Shown: positions 1-13,100 of the stretch, one piece after another
Layout: the number at the start of each line of letters is the position of its first letter
How positions within the stretch are numbered: the first letter of the stretch is position 1
NCBI GenBank assembly: GCA_029721435.1
Contig: CM056576.1
Span: 66,793,876-66,857,875 of the forward strand
Length of the DNA stretch: 64,000 nucleotides
Reading direction: 5' to 3'
Origin: Gymnothorax reevesii
Taxonomy: Eukaryota; Chordata; Actinopteri; Anguilliformes; Muraenidae
Notes under the pieces: generated by a model
Database searches by the model: none
Told to the model about the DNA's origin: nothing
Seen by the model: only the letters and a program-made list of their open reading frames with translations
Made by a program: the position numbers and the translations under genes

Positions 1-2390
1 TTTAACATCTCTTCAGAGACCCCGTCTGGGAAAGGGAATGATGCCACAATCTTAAAAAATTCAAGAACAGATAAAGAAAAAAACAAGGATGTTGACAACA
101 GTCTGGATGCCTAATTGCACAGCCTTAAGGGCATGCATATCATGAATGCTGGGTCTTGTTGGTTTTTTGAGAATCTACTGCGCCTACTGGTAAATTGTTT
201 GCCATGTAGCAACAAAAAATATAATAAAAACCTGGATTAGTCTGGTTAGTCACATTGGACTGCTATTATTTTGAACACTACTGTATCTCTAAACGAGCCA
301 AATTTGTCTTTTAAACGTGCAGATGGAATTTACTCGTACATAGTCCTCTCTCCTGGCACACAGGAGGATTTTACTGTTTTGGAAATGATCTCTGTCCTCT
401 TGGTTGGAGGACATGATGTTTTTTCTAAAACTTGAAAAAATCAAGTCTGCATTTAGAGGTTCCGTTGAGAAATGTCATCACAGGTGGCATCAACTTATAC
501 CGTTTTTCAATAGTCTAAGAAGTTTGCCTTCTGATCAGCCATAAATCCATTTTCTAAACATTGCAGGGATCCAATAATTAATCTTAATTTCATGTTTGAT
601 CATTGCTGTTGCGATGTATTTGTGGTTAGTATTTTTTTTCATTAGTTCATTTATGGTTTTTTTTTTGTTTTGTTTTGTGGTTTCGTGTAGGCCTTAAGAT
701 TGTTTGGGGTGGGTGGGATCAATGTGATGTTTTTGCTTTAAAAATAAATAGAAATTGTATTTAAAAAATTATATAATATATATACACACGCCCTAAACAG
801 TAATCCAGTTCGACTCCAGAAACAAAATGATCCGGGACCGACAGAGGGACAGATAACCACTGACAACTACAGCATATCCCCCAGCATGATTATGCCAATG
901 GGGTAACAATCTGGGATCTCCCCACAAACTGATCATTTTGGGATTTCCATCCAAGGTGGTGAAACCAGTTTCCTGCAGACCCACGCACTTGAGGAAAAAC
1001 CTTAATGGTAGTGTTGCTCTCCCCCTGTTTTCCTCTTCAGTGAAACAAACTCAAATTATACCAGATCACATCATGGAGAGAGCTTTTAAAAACATGAAAA
1101 TAGACATCCAAGCAACCTTAGATTCTTTGATTCCATTTCATCAAATGTTTGCACAATCCACAAGATTGCTGCAGAGAAGCATTTACAGTGTCTGGTCACA
1201 TGCCATTTGCTATTGACAACGGAGGACCAAGTAATCCTTTGATTATTAAAAGAAAAGGGTATTCCTGCCACACGTGCGGGACAAAACTACAAACACCATT
1301 GCGGGATAAAGCTGTTATTTCAGGAGAAGCTGGTTAGAGAGGCTGTGGAGGACACACATGCTGATGAGCTATAGTGAGTTTGAACCCATAATTAATTCAT
1401 AATCAATCATTTCCACTGGACTGTTTAGGCAGGCATTATCAGGAGGAGCTACCTCACTGAGTTGCAGACTGGGTGTTGCCGTGGCACATCTTATAACCAT
1501 GAGCCTTTTTCTTGCGTTTTCCCAAACATAACTGCCAATTTGCTCTATATCAACTTTGTTTTGTCCATAATGTTATAAAAGCTCACACAATCCCCCACAT
1601 AAGTGGTTTTGGTAGTCCATCTCCCATTTTCACCCTGTAATAACCTCCAAAGCAGATGTGTAGTCTGACTAGATAGATCATGCCCTAGTGAAAGATTGGG
1701 TTTGTTTTTAATGGATGAATATGTTTTGTTGCAAACATGAAAATACTTTAAAGTGACAAACACAAGTGCCAAACATCAGCATACAAACATTAAAGTTTTC
1801 TTTGGAAACTGAGGCTGAGCCATCCTAAAATGTACAACCCCAAAATCAATAAAAGTTGGACAGTATGGCAGTAGCAAATTAATAAAGGGATTTCAATTTT
1901 TTTAACTTATGTTTCATCATAGATAGTCTGAACACAACACATTTCCTGTTTAGTGAGGTAATTTATTTTTTAAAATTTTCATCCATTTTTGTCTTTCAGG
2001 CCATCAACACATTGAGAAAAACATTGGAACAGAAGGGAAATTAGCTCTAAATTGAAGAGTAGGATTGAATAATGATTTGATTTAAATCAAGTGGTGTCAA
2101 CAGGTGATTGTAGTCATGATTCAGTATCAGATTCAGATCAGATTCAGATTACTTTATTTGTACCAGCAGGTAAATTTGGCTTTCAGTGAGTCATTCATAC
2201 AAGACAATAAAAAAACAAATAGGAAATATTAAAATACGAAAGTACAAAAAGTTCGTCATGGGGGTGTGATGAAACCAACACCCAGGGAAGGCCAAGTCCC
2301 TCAGCGGCAAAAAAAGGGCTGAGGATCACCAGTTTGTCAATAAATGTGTCAGAAATTTTTGAGGCCAATGTTCCACAAAGAAAAATAAGT
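1..2390. other. Intron sequence, no gene recognised
   Basis: AT-rich, with T-runs near 625-680. The stretch 800-1340 is less AT-rich and keeps short open frames on both strands, which may be an old transposon, but I match it to no family. A fish-type TTTATT-containing repeat tail may lie near 2125-2175. Confidence 0.3.
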
Positions 2391-2394
2391 AGAG

Positions 2395-2570
2395 AATTGA
2401 ATATTCCATCCTGTACTGTGCATAATATGTGAAAGATTCAAAGAATCTGGAGGAATTTCAGTGTATAAAGGGCACAGGCACAAAATAAACTGGATGTCTG
2501 TGATCTGCGATCCCTGAAACAACACTGTATCAAGAATGGACATTCATCCATAATTGAGACGACCACTTTG
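2395..2570 (+). pseudogene. Tc1-like transposase, N-terminal fragment
   Basis: Interrupted plus-strand frames resemble the paired HTH region of fish Tc1 transposases. The order 'tgcataatatgtgaaagattc ... tctggaggaatttcagtgta ... cacaggca' parallels the intact copy at 43568 (HNIVKRF, ESGEISV, KGQGRKP). It breaks off where the LTR-like sequence begins at 2573. Confidence 0.5.
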
Positions 2571-2572
2571 TC

Positions 2573-3003
2573 ATGATTCTGCCTTTTGTGTGCTGTCTTT
2601 GTGCTTATTTGTGCTAGTGCTTTACTTTTGTTGTCATGGTTTCGGTTTTTGGTCATGTTTTATGTGCTGGATTTGTGTTCATGATTATTGTCTTTTATTT
2701 ATCCTTTTGGATTTTGGTAACATTCAGGTTTTTTGGCTCATTCTATGTTAAGTTCCGTTGCACTTGTCATCCCCTGTCTTGTGATCTAGTTGGTTCCGTC
2801 CGTCTTCCCTGTCTGCGTGCTCACTGACTTTGGGTGATTTAAATTAATTCCGGTGTTTAAAATATTCCTGCGAAATCTCGTTTTCTTCCTTCACCTTTCT
2901 GTTCTGATTACTAACTAGACTAATATTTGTATTTTGTATCATAGTCCACTAACGCTACTAATCCATGTATTTAAGATTACTAACTTACTAACGAGCACTC
3001 TAG
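2573..3003 (+). mobile_element. LTR-like relic
   Basis: Begins TGTCATGATTCTGCC, nearly identical to the start of the complete solo LTR at 3114 (TGTTATGATTCTGCCC), then diverges. T-rich, with TACTAAC-like motifs seen in that LTR and at 27.2-27.6 kb. No coding sequence. Confidence 0.45.
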
Positions 3004-3008
3004 TTGAA

Positions 3009-5984
3009 TCCCTTTGCGCAGAAGCCAAATCTGGCTATTTAGGAGTTACCTGATTTAAGGCTTTATAATTCAAGATTGGAGCTTTACAGACAGAAAAACT
3101 TTGGCTCAATTGATGTTATGATTCTGCCCTTTCGTGTGTTGTCCCGTGCGTCTTTGTGCTTGTGATTTACTTTCGTCTCATTTATTTTCCAGCTTTCCGT
3201 TCAGCCGGCTGACAATCGCTCCCATCTGTTTCCAGTGATGTTGCGTGATTGCCTTCAGCGTGTCTGTCTCCTCGTCCAATCACTTTTCTACTTTCGGTTT
3301 GGCTTTGGTATTTCATTCATTGCTTCCAGCTGCACTTAATTCCGGGTCTCGCTAAACTGAGTGAATGCGTTCTCTGATAGGACATTACTAACCCGTACTA
3401 ATCTTCACGTATTTAAGGGTGATTGTAAATACTTCGTCACTTAGTATTAACCTTGATTAACTCATTTAGCGAACGTATGTGTTTCTGGCTTTCGTGATTT
3501 CAATCTGAGCTTTCTGAGTAACTGCATTTAAAACTGTGCCTTTCCTTTCGCTTTTCTTGCGGTGCTTTTTACTTGTCACGTTTAGATTGCCTTAATCTAA
3601 ACTGTCTAGTTTGATTGATGGTCTCCGCGTCTCGTCTCGAGTCATTATTGTATACCCGGTCCTCGTGTGATTGTTTATTAATCCCACGTGTTTCTCTTTC
3701 AGTGTGATTGCTTTCCGAGTCCCCGCCTCCTCTCGAGATTTTAAAAGCTCCAGTTTTCCACGCGATTGTTAGACGGATCCTCCGTATTGTCGGTGTGTTA
3801 CATGGTGAAGTCTCAGCTCTTTGTGCGTTCTGAGTGTCTCCCGTGTATGGTTCCCGAGTCTTCCTGTTTGCTGCGTTCTAGTCTTGTCTGCCCCGTGTTA
3901 AAGTCTCCCAGTGTATCCGTCAGTTTAGTTAGGTTCAGTTTTTGTTTTATTAGTTTATCCTCTCTTGGAGAGTGTACTTCTGTTCCCCCCTGCCTTTGGC
4001 AGTGTACCTTAGTTCTCCCCATTGTTCAGTGCTTGAGCACGGTGTTTTATTTCTGGCGTGTCTGCCAACCCTTTCTCCTAGTGTTTTTTGTGTTTAATAA
4101 ACACTTCTGCCTCCTGCATCTGGTGTTCCCCGGACCTCTTCTTACAATTGAGTCTAGACACTTGAAGCATTTAGACTCCCATCGTATTTCAGTTTTTTAT
4201 GTTTTTGGTGGAGAAAAGGGGCTGCAAACACAATCTTTATGAAAATTCAACTTTGAATTAGCAAAAAAAAAAAAAAAATACTGACAATTGAAAAACTGCT
4301 GGGGCTTAAAACTATACATTTCTGGAATCATAAACTTCTTGACCACAAGTACAATTCATCTTGAACATTACATTCTAGATTACCCGCTTGCTATGAGCCA
4401 ATTAGACAGCTATCCAGGTGTCTCCCCAAAGTCTGAGATCCATCAAAATGGTTCACTGTCAAATCATACATTAATCATATATTTAACACAAATTAACTTT
4501 TGGGGCATGAAATTCAGCATGAACTAATGATTTTCTGGTTGAGTTTAGCATGAATTTATCAATATCAGTGCAGCTGAACATCATTAGTCACCAGTAACCT
4601 CCTCAAACACAAAACATATCTTTTCTCCATAAAGTTAACAATATTGTCCATTTTTCTTCAAAGTCCCCCAAGCATTAAAGTGCTGATTAAACAGCTATAA
4701 CATTCACGCTGCAATTAAAAGTTAACTGCTCTCACATCCAGGCTCATAACTTTACACATTATAAGGGTAAAAACTCACTAACTCCGTAATATCTGAATTC
4801 TGAAATATACCTTATTTTCACGGAACAGAAATTTCACTTTCAGGAAAAATCAAATGACACATGCCTCGTTATTCAACAGAATGGTGTAATGAACGTACCG
4901 AGGGATCTACCGACGTGTGTGGGCTGCATGCATTTGGAGAAACGAAAACCTCGGCATTCAAGGTCTTTAAACGCGGTATAAATTCCACAGCAAAAAGCCA
5001 TATTGAGCAAAATTCAAACAGAGTAGAAGTATAACCTGTTTTCTTCATTGATGCCCTCCTCCAGAGACAGATGTATCGAGTAGAAGGAACCCTCCAGTAC
5101 TGTTTCATTCGGAATAATTCCCATTGACCGCGTCCATACAACATTTATCTCGTAAATGAAACTGAACACTTCAGGCCAGTTCCGGGTGTCTTTGTTTCTT
5201 TGATATCGCATGATTTTCAGCTGCGCAACCGTGGCCAAGATTCGAAGAATATAACCGACCTTACTTTTACGCTTAGCTATGTATCCTATTCTTATTGTCC
5301 GATCAATGTATTTCAGTTATTGAGGAAAGTTTAAACACTCTGGAATTGGATAAGAAACGAGTCTATCAATACATCGTTACCCGGGAAGCTTCACGAGGGC
5401 GTGAACTATAACTGTACAGTTACGCAGATGAATCTGAGTATATAATTGAGTGACTGGCTATCGACACCAGTACTTGGGTGGATAGAAGGGAGCGCTTAAT
5501 TTGTCAATGGAGGAATCTACGCGGTAATCCATGGGAGGGAATTACGCATATTTTGTGTGTGCTGACTGTAGTTGACAGTAGAATGTGAGAGAATCAATAC
5601 AATGTCGGATTTTTTGCTTCACAAAACATATTTTTTTAACCACTAATTGGAATACTGTTGGCTTACTGTAGCTAAAATGGTTGCTACATAGTACTAAGTT
5701 TTTTTCTGTTGCAAGTGATAATTTTTTAAACTACTGGATCGATACTATGGGCAAGGATATTGACCAGTTTGTACATCAGGCTTAGCTAAGGAGTTTAATT
5801 CATGCAACTCCAGAAAAACAGGGATTGGAGGGAAGTTCTCCATACTCTAAATCGCGTTTCAGCTCTGCCTGCTTGGGAAAATTCAATAGCTGATCTGGGG
5901 GTGCCATCTCGTAGTTGAGTACTGTAACTAAGTGCTTAAATTTGTCGGTCTATTGACGCGAGCGTCTACATCTGCAGAAAGGGG
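3009..5984. mobile_element. Non-autonomous piggyBac-like element, copy 1 (split by a solo LTR)
   Basis: Aligns along its length with 55678-59600. Left end TCCCTTTGCGCAGAAG, right end CTGCAGAAAGGGG followed by TTAA (5985-5988): a short terminal inverted repeat of about 15 bp. TTAA targets and CCC starts are typical of piggyBac. The left TTAA has decayed to TTGAA. It is about 1.94 kb without the solo LTR. No transposase frame is visible, so it must have relied on a transposase elsewhere. Confidence 0.6.
3114..4146 (+). mobile_element. Solo LTR with 5-bp target duplication
   Basis: 1033 bp starting TGTTA and ending TTACA, flanked on both sides by ATTGA (3109-3113 and 4147-4151). An AATAAA signal (about 4097) and a C/T-rich stretch lie near the 3' end, as expected of an R-U5 region. 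Sequence either side continues the piggyBac-like element, matching 55.78-55.80 kb without interruption, which proves the insertion. Internal genes are absent: the product of LTR-LTR recombination. Confidence 0.8.
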
Positions 5985-6169
5985 TTAATATGTAAAGTTG
6001 CACCGCTACTAATCTAGACTAATTACCTCTCCGCGATTGCCCTGTTCTAATCTCCGCCACTTACTGAGCTATCCCTGTTCTTTGCTTTGTGTTCAAGTGA
6101 GAAATTCTCGCACGTACTTAATTACTCTCCTGCTCCTTATCTGTGCACGTAGAACTCCTGGACCAGAGC

Positions 6170-6769
6170 TGTTAAAATGTAATAGGCTGTTTGTGTGATT
6201 CCCGTTCGTATTTTGTCTCTCGCCATTTTTCGTGGTTAGGGTTTCCCTCATGTGATTCTCCCGATGTAATTAGCCTCATTCCCCACACCTGATCTCTGTA
6301 TAGCATGTGACCTTTCCTGTGTGTATATTAGGAGTCTTTCCACTCACAGCTCTTGTCAGAATGTTGATCAATACTTCTTTGTGCAGAGCGCCTCATATGC
6401 CATTGAATAGTGCTTCGCTTCCACTGGATAGTCCGACTTTGATTCTTGCCATCGCCCTTTTTGTACTATTTTTGTCTTTCTGGATTTTGACCTATTTTTG
6501 TATGACCACGAGTTCTGTGTTTGGATGCCCTGTGCATGACCATTGGCTTTGCCCATCAACTACGACTTTTTTGTCTATCGCTTTTGTACCTCTGCCCATC
6601 TGCCTTACTGGTTCTGACCCCTGCCTGTCTAGTTGATACTGTTTTTGGATTTTGTATTGTGGCTTGGCAATTCCTGTGTTTTTTGGCTTTGACTCGAACT
6701 CCATTAAAGGCATACGTTTTTTTGGATTTCTGTCTCTCGCGTTTGGTTCCTGAACTATACGTCACATTT
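6170..6769 (+). mobile_element. LTR-like fragment of another family
   Basis: T/C-rich, non-coding, with ATTAAA (about 6702) followed by a pyrimidine-rich stretch ending near TACGTCACA, as in 3' ends of fish LTRs. 6822-6945 continues with sequence close to 3235-3355 of the solo LTR (shared 'cgtccaatcacttttc' type blocks), so at least two LTR families are mixed here. Confidence 0.4.
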
Positions 6770-6962
6770 GTTTTATATTTCAACTTTCATTTCTGCCGTC
6801 TGTTGATCCACTCCCACTCCAGTGATGTCGCGTGACAGCCTTCAGCATGCCTGTGTCTCGTCGTCCAATCACGTTTCCTCTTTCGGTTTTGGCTGCGGTA
6901 TTTCATTCATTGCTTCCACCTGTGTTTCATTCTGGGTCTCTTCTATAAACAGCGCCTCTACC

Positions 6963-7470
6963 AGGGATGATCATGCATATTTCAACATGACAATGCAGAA
7001 TCACATACTGCACACATTAGAAAGGTCTGGCTGAAGAAGAGGGTTTGGGAGCTGGACTGGCCTGCCTTTCCCCTACAGAGAATGTGAAGCTCATTTTTGA
7101 ATGCAAGATGCAGCAACAAAGACCTTGCACTGTTGCACACCTTAAGACTGGTTTACAGGAAGAATGTGAAACTTCCACTAAAACACTTCATCACTTGGTC
7201 TCTTCAGCACCTAAACATCTTTAAGTGATGTGAAAAGAAAAGGGAATGTTAGAGTGGTAAATGCTTCACTGATCCAACTTTTTTTGAAATGTGTTGCAAG
7301 AATCAAATTTGATACACTTATTTTGAACAAAAATAATAAAATTCAGGGGAAAAACATCAAATTGTGTGGCTATCATGTTTCCAGTGTAATCAAAGGTGAT
7401 TTCCAATCACTGTTTTCACTTTTAATTTAATATATGCTGTCCCAACTTTTTATGATTTGGGGTTATACTT
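6963..7470 (+). pseudogene. Tc1-like transposon, 3' half
   Basis: Decayed plus-strand frames correspond to FQQDNA, then a LSPTENV motif and the C-terminal tail of Tc1 transposase. They are followed by 'ccaacttttt' and end near 'cccaactttttatgatttggggttatact', which resembles the 3' inverted repeat of the 11-15 kb copies. Full of stops. Confidence 0.6.
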
Positions 7471-10027
7471 GTTGTTGGTAGGACAGTGTTAAAAAGCCCA
7501 CGGCCTCAGCATGTCACTGCTCTGATAACATTAATTATAATGGAAAAACTCTTGCTATTTTTATTAAATGAAGGGGTACACATTCAAAACTCCCTCAAGC
7601 ATTTAACTGAAATGCACATACAACATGAATCAAAGTGCAATTTTTCTTGACGCTTTTCAAGAAGGAAGTCATTACTATATACAGTATAGTGGGGTTGTCT
7701 TAGTCATCGTCAATCAACAATTAACCCATTGGAAGGTCAACATTTGCCTCACATCTGACTATGAGTGGTTGAATGCATAGTACTGGTGAAAAATCTTCAT
7801 GGAACATAGTCATAAAGCAGTTTGAACACCCGTGGTTACTGTACCGCTTTTATGTCAGTATGCTATCCTAGCTAGCTAAACGGGTATCTGCTATCTGACA
7901 GGGAAATCCCTCGTAGGACTTTTCATACGCCTAAAATGAGGATCACAAGATAACACATTGGCTTCATCATTTAATATAGCAAGCTAATGTCCTGCGCAAT
8001 CAACATTAGCTAAATTGAAAGTGTAAAGCTAAATAAAAAATAATGTTTACTATAGCTATTTGGAGCTAGGTTATACCATTCTCCAAAAGAGCAAGCTAGC
8101 TGGCCAGCTATCACACTCATAATTTTGTTCTTGGTAAGTTTTGCTCCCTGGTTGTTGTCCCTGTCCGGTTCACAGTTATTCAGTATGGTTACTTTAAAAT
8201 ACAGTAGCTCCCAAACAAAAACTACAAGTTAACGTTGACATTCACTATACACTAATGCCATAAGATTGATTGGATGCAATGCCCGTCCCTGATTTGAGCA
8301 TGTTCTTCTTTGTTTATTAATCAGGCAATCTTAAAAAGGAATACCTTGAAAGCAATTATGCATTTAAAGGTCAGAGGCTGACAACATGCTACTGAAAATC
8401 CCGTAGTATCGCTGCTACTGCACGGGGGACTTTCAGGTTTAAGAGGGCAATTACCTAATCTCATAGCCATTTACTTTGCCTAATTAGCAACAGTTGCTAA
8501 GACTAATTGGCAGAATGACTGTCAACTTTATTTCCAACAGCATTGTTGTACATTGCCTCAAGAAGTTTTGAGCATTTTTCTTCTTCAAAGCACATAAATA
8601 AGGATGTAAAATGTCAATTTGTTTTATGAATATATGGCAGAAATTGGCATACATTAGTTTGCGAGACTTATTAAGCAATAAGGTATGAAAGCTTGTGCTA
8701 TTTCGTGAGTTTAGCCTAGTCACAGCTAAACAGCCTTGTTAGGCACGAAGCCCAATGATAATCCAAACAAATGCAAAAAATCTTAAGCAACAGTGAAAGT
8801 TTTGGATTTCCTGTATTTATGTGGATTACTGGCATCTTTACAATGCCACATCAATTATATAAATGTGGCCAATAGGCAATCACTATGTCAGGATCATTTC
8901 TTAATCATAACTGGACATGCACTGGTTTTGGTTATTCAGTGAATAAATAGTTTGATTGTTACTCAGGAAATTTTAAATCGGAATAGCTGAGGGCAGTCAT
9001 GCAGTAAAGGTGAGGCTGCTCAAGGCCCCCTGAAAATCTGATGGCACACCACTTCTATTATATGATTAGCTCACCTATTTTGCATGACCTTTTCATTGCA
9101 ACTTGTCATATCATTCTTAGTCATAAATATTCTCTGTGCAAACTTTTCGGAGCCAGATTTGAAATAGGTTTATATTTTAAATGAACAATTTAATGCAAAA
9201 GATAAAGCATCACATGATGAGGAGTTGTAGTGCTTTCAATTACGCAGAGGATGAATGGATTCATCAAATCAGTCCTTTTTGATTTAATTAGCATTTTCCA
9301 TTATTTATAGTGGAGTTGGCTTTGTATAACTATCTTCTCAGTTCTTAAATTTTGATGATTTAAAATGGAGCTCCGGCAAAATTTCAGCCAGAATGACTCT
9401 GCTTCTGCATAGTTCAGTATGCTGTTGATTTCTCATTCCGTCTATCACTCCTCTCTTGAATGCTCAGTCATATTCTAGTTTTCATTGTCTGGGGCTGTCA
9501 TTTGAGACATTGGCTGACAGGGTAGTCAATCACATCTGTCTAATATCACTGCGACACACACATATCATTAGCCTATCAGCTTGCTGCTGGCTTTTTAAAC
9601 ATGATTTCCTCTCTGCCTTTAGTGTGTTTATGGTGTTGTTACATGCGCCCTTTATCTCCCCATTTTCCCCCAGTCTTTGCAGATTCATCAGCCTCATTTC
9701 AACAACCTCTTCAGCCTATCAGTAAGCACAGTCCTCAGCTCCCAACACCAATCTCTAGACTTCATGGGGGAACTCTTGCTGCTGCAGTTCAGGCACATGC
9801 TCCTCAATTACAAAATCCTCCTAAGGAGTCCAAGTGCCAAAGATTTTTCTTGTAAAGACATCATCAGCATATATCATCTGTCAATTTGAACCATCTGTGA
9901 TGAATAATGATCCCAGCTTCAGTCACTTGTCTCTGCTGATTGAAATGTTTTTGTCATCAACTACAATTTCGCAAAAACACACACCTTTCCCATTTTTGGG
10001 AAATTACTTGCAAAATTTCAGACTAAC
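7471..10027. other. Intron sequence without recognised elements
   Basis: AT-rich DNA with scattered short repeats such as GCTAGCTAG around 7870 and 8090. I checked for the missing C-terminal PKG exons (an SPPF-type start and a Trp-Asp-Phe end) and saw none. Confidence 0.4.
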
Positions 10028-10191
10028 CTGCCTGCTAGCAGCTCATACACAAGTATTCCCAAGGACCAGAAGTCTGCAGCAAAGTCATGGCCCTGGTTCT
10101 GAATTATCTCCGGGGCCATGTACTCAGGCGTTCCAAGAAAGGAGTAAGTCTTGTCCCCCTTCATCAGCTCCTTTGCAAAGCCAAAGTCTAC
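10028..10191 (-). CDS. prkg: PKG exon: DFG and activation segment
   Basis: 164 bp, acceptor TTGACAG, donor GTTAGT. Encodes [18 protein letters not shown], then [18 protein letters not shown], then [21 protein letters not shown] binds Mg; GTPEY and APE frame the activation segment. PRKG1 and PRKG2 have KTWTFCGTPEY, where the Thr is the activation-loop phosphosite. Here the segment is [11 protein letters not shown], so Ser replaces Thr and Leu replaces Cys. No further kinase exon is recognised between 1 and 10027; the remaining C-terminal exons should lie before the window. Confidence 0.94.
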
Positions 10192-13100
10192 CTGTCAACA
10201 CAGAGGCATGGCAAGACATTCAGTACGAAAGTTTCACCAGACAAATGAAAGTATCTAATTTGTGTCTTAGCCCAGATTAGTCCAATAAAGAAAACCATCA
10301 TCTCAGTGACAGCAAAATGATCTTATACCTGGGCAAATTCCTGATGAGATAGTGAACAATCTTTCATTCATGGACCTACCAGTTTAACATACCCATGCCA
10401 GTCAAGCATCAGGTTTTCAGGTTTGAGGTCCCGGTACATGATCCCCTTCTTGTGGAGATAAGCATAAGCCTCGACCACACAAGCAGCACAGAACACAGCA
10501 ATTGCTTCCTCAAAGCGCCCGCTGGCAAAGACAGATAAATACATGCATGGTTTAATCGTATCGACTTTCACTACCAGTTACTGAAGATAAAATTTTTCTC
10601 TGAAAGTCTTACATTTCTTTCAGTTTGGTCCAGAGCTCTCCGCCGGAGCAGAACTCCATTATCATGTAGATATAGCGTGCATCTTTAAAGGCAGCATGGA
10701 GTCTGCACAGAATGAGGTTAAGGATCAATTACAGAAAATTATCATTGAATCTTCATTCTTTTTTGTATCAATACTATTTCCCCAATCCATAACATATTCC
10801 ATCTGCATAGGGGGAATATGAATACTCTTCAAGATTTAATGCTGTCATTGGCTATATTGTGATTATTATTCCATAAAGTGTCTGGATTGGTGTGGTATCA
10901 CTCATTCTTTCATGTCCTACTTAGCCGTTTGTTGGATGATAGATTCAAAATGCTTCAGGTATGTAAGGCTTATTCTATCCTCTCCCTTGTAAGATAAAGG
11001 GTCCTATCTTTAGGCTTCCTCCCTGGTTGACTATTGCTTGTATCACCCCAATTCCGAAATAGTTGGGACAAAGCGTAAATTGAATAAAATCAAAACGCAA
11101 TGACAATCAAATCACACCAGCCAGTATTTTATTCACAATAGAACAGAAATAACATAGCAAATGTTGAAACTGAGAAATTTCACAATTTTATCAGCAAAAT
11201 GACAGGTCTCGAAAAAGCTGGGACAGGGGCCTGTTTATCATGGTGTAGCATCCCCTCTTCTTTTTAACACAGAGTGGAGGTTTCTGGGCATTGAGGAGAC
11301 AAGTTTCTTGAGGTTGAGCCATTGGAATTTGATCCCACTCTTGTTTAATATAGGCCTTCAGCAGCTGGAGAGTTTTGGGTCTCCTTTGACGGACTGTTCT
11401 GAATTGGTGAAAGATCAGGACTGCAGGCAGGCCAGTCCAGGACATGGATACTTCTACTTTAAAGCCATGCTGTCCAAATCGCTGCAGTATGTGGTTTTGC
11501 ATTGTCCTGCTGAAATACACAAGGCCTTCTCTGGAATAGATGTCATCTGGAGGGGAGTATATGTTGCTCTAAAACCTTTATATACCTTTCAGCATTCATG
11601 GCTTTTTAAAACATGCAAGTGTCCCACACCATGTGCATTAATGCATCCCCATACCATCAGAGAAGCTGGCTTTTGAACTGAACGTTGATAACAGGAGGGG
11701 TGGTCTTTCTTCTCTTAAGCACACAACGCCCGTGATTTCCAACAGGCATGATTCTGCACTGCAATACACTGCATGGGCTCAGGAACACTTTCAGAAATCA
11801 TTGTCTGTGAACACAGTTCGCCTTGCAATCTACAAATCCAAGATGAAGCTGTATCATGCAAACAAGAAGACATATGTAAACACGCTCTTGATACACCGCC
11901 GTCTACTGGGGGCTAAAGTTCATTAAAAATGGACTGAGGCAGGATAGAAAACTCTTCTGCGGTCAGATGAATCAAAAGTTTTTTTTTGTGAACCACGGAT
12001 GTTGCGTGTTGCGTCTCCACGGATGTTGCGTCTCTCTCCCCTTGTCTAAAGGGGAGAGAGACCATCCAGCTTGTTATCAGCACGCAGTTCAAAAGCTGAC
12101 ATCTTTTATGGTATCCGGTTGCATTAGTGCTTATGGCATGGGGAGCTTACACATCTGGAAAGGCATTATCAATGCTGAAAAGTATATAAACGTTTTACAA
12201 CAAGGGTGTCAAACTGACCCGTAAACGGGCCAAGAGGCTGCAGGTTTTCAATCCTACCAAGTAGAAGCTCACCTGAAAGCACTGATTTAATCAACTGATC
12301 TAGGCCTGCACAACTGATTAGTTGTATCATGTGCGCTTCTGCATTGTTGGAGTGAAAACCTGCGGTCTCTTGGCCCGTTTACGGGTCAGTTTGACACCCC
12401 AACATATGCTCCCATTCACACAACATCTCTTTAAGGCAGGGCCTTGCATTTTTTAGCAAAACAATGCCAAACCACATACTGCATCCATCACAGCAGCATG
12501 GCTTCACAGTAGAAGAGTCTGAGAGCTGAAATGGCCAACCTGCAGTCCAGACTATTCACAAATAGAAAAGATTTGGCACATCATAAAACAAAAAATTCCA
12601 GCGAAGAAGACCAAGGTCTGTTGAGCAGCTAGAATCCGACATCTGACAAGAGTGGGACACCATTCTTCTCTCAAAACTACGGCAATTGGTCTCTTCACTT
12701 CCCAGACGTTTACAGACTGTTGTTGAAAGAAATGGGGATACTAAACAATCGTAAACATGGCCCAATCCCAACTTTTTTGAGATGTGTTGCTGCCATCAAA
12801 TTCAAAATGAGCTAATATTGTTCATGAAATGGTAAAATGTCTCACTTGAACCTTTTTGGAATTGGGGTTGTAATACTATGAACAGCGGATTCAACCATCC
12901 CAAAATGCACTGTTTTCTGATTTGTATTATTTAAAAAGAATCATTAGGAAGTCCATAGGATACACAAACCCAATTCCGAAATAGTTGGGCAAAGTGTAAA
13001 TTGTAAATAAAGTCAAAATGCAATGACTTTCAAATCACATGAGCCAATATATTATTTACAATATATTATAGAACATAGATCCCATTTCAGATGTTGAAAC

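Noticed and set aside
3766..4242. 158-residue ORF on the plus strand
   Set aside because: Lies in the solo LTR and runs past its end into the host element; composition is that of a pyrimidine-rich LTR, not a protein.
6307..6835. Two overlapping ORFs of about 105 residues with hydrophobic stretches
   Set aside because: They fall in an LTR-like T/C-rich fragment; hydrophobicity follows from T-rich codons.
9834..10280. 148-residue plus-strand ORF over the DFG exon
   Set aside because: Antisense shadow of the PKG exon at 10028-10191.
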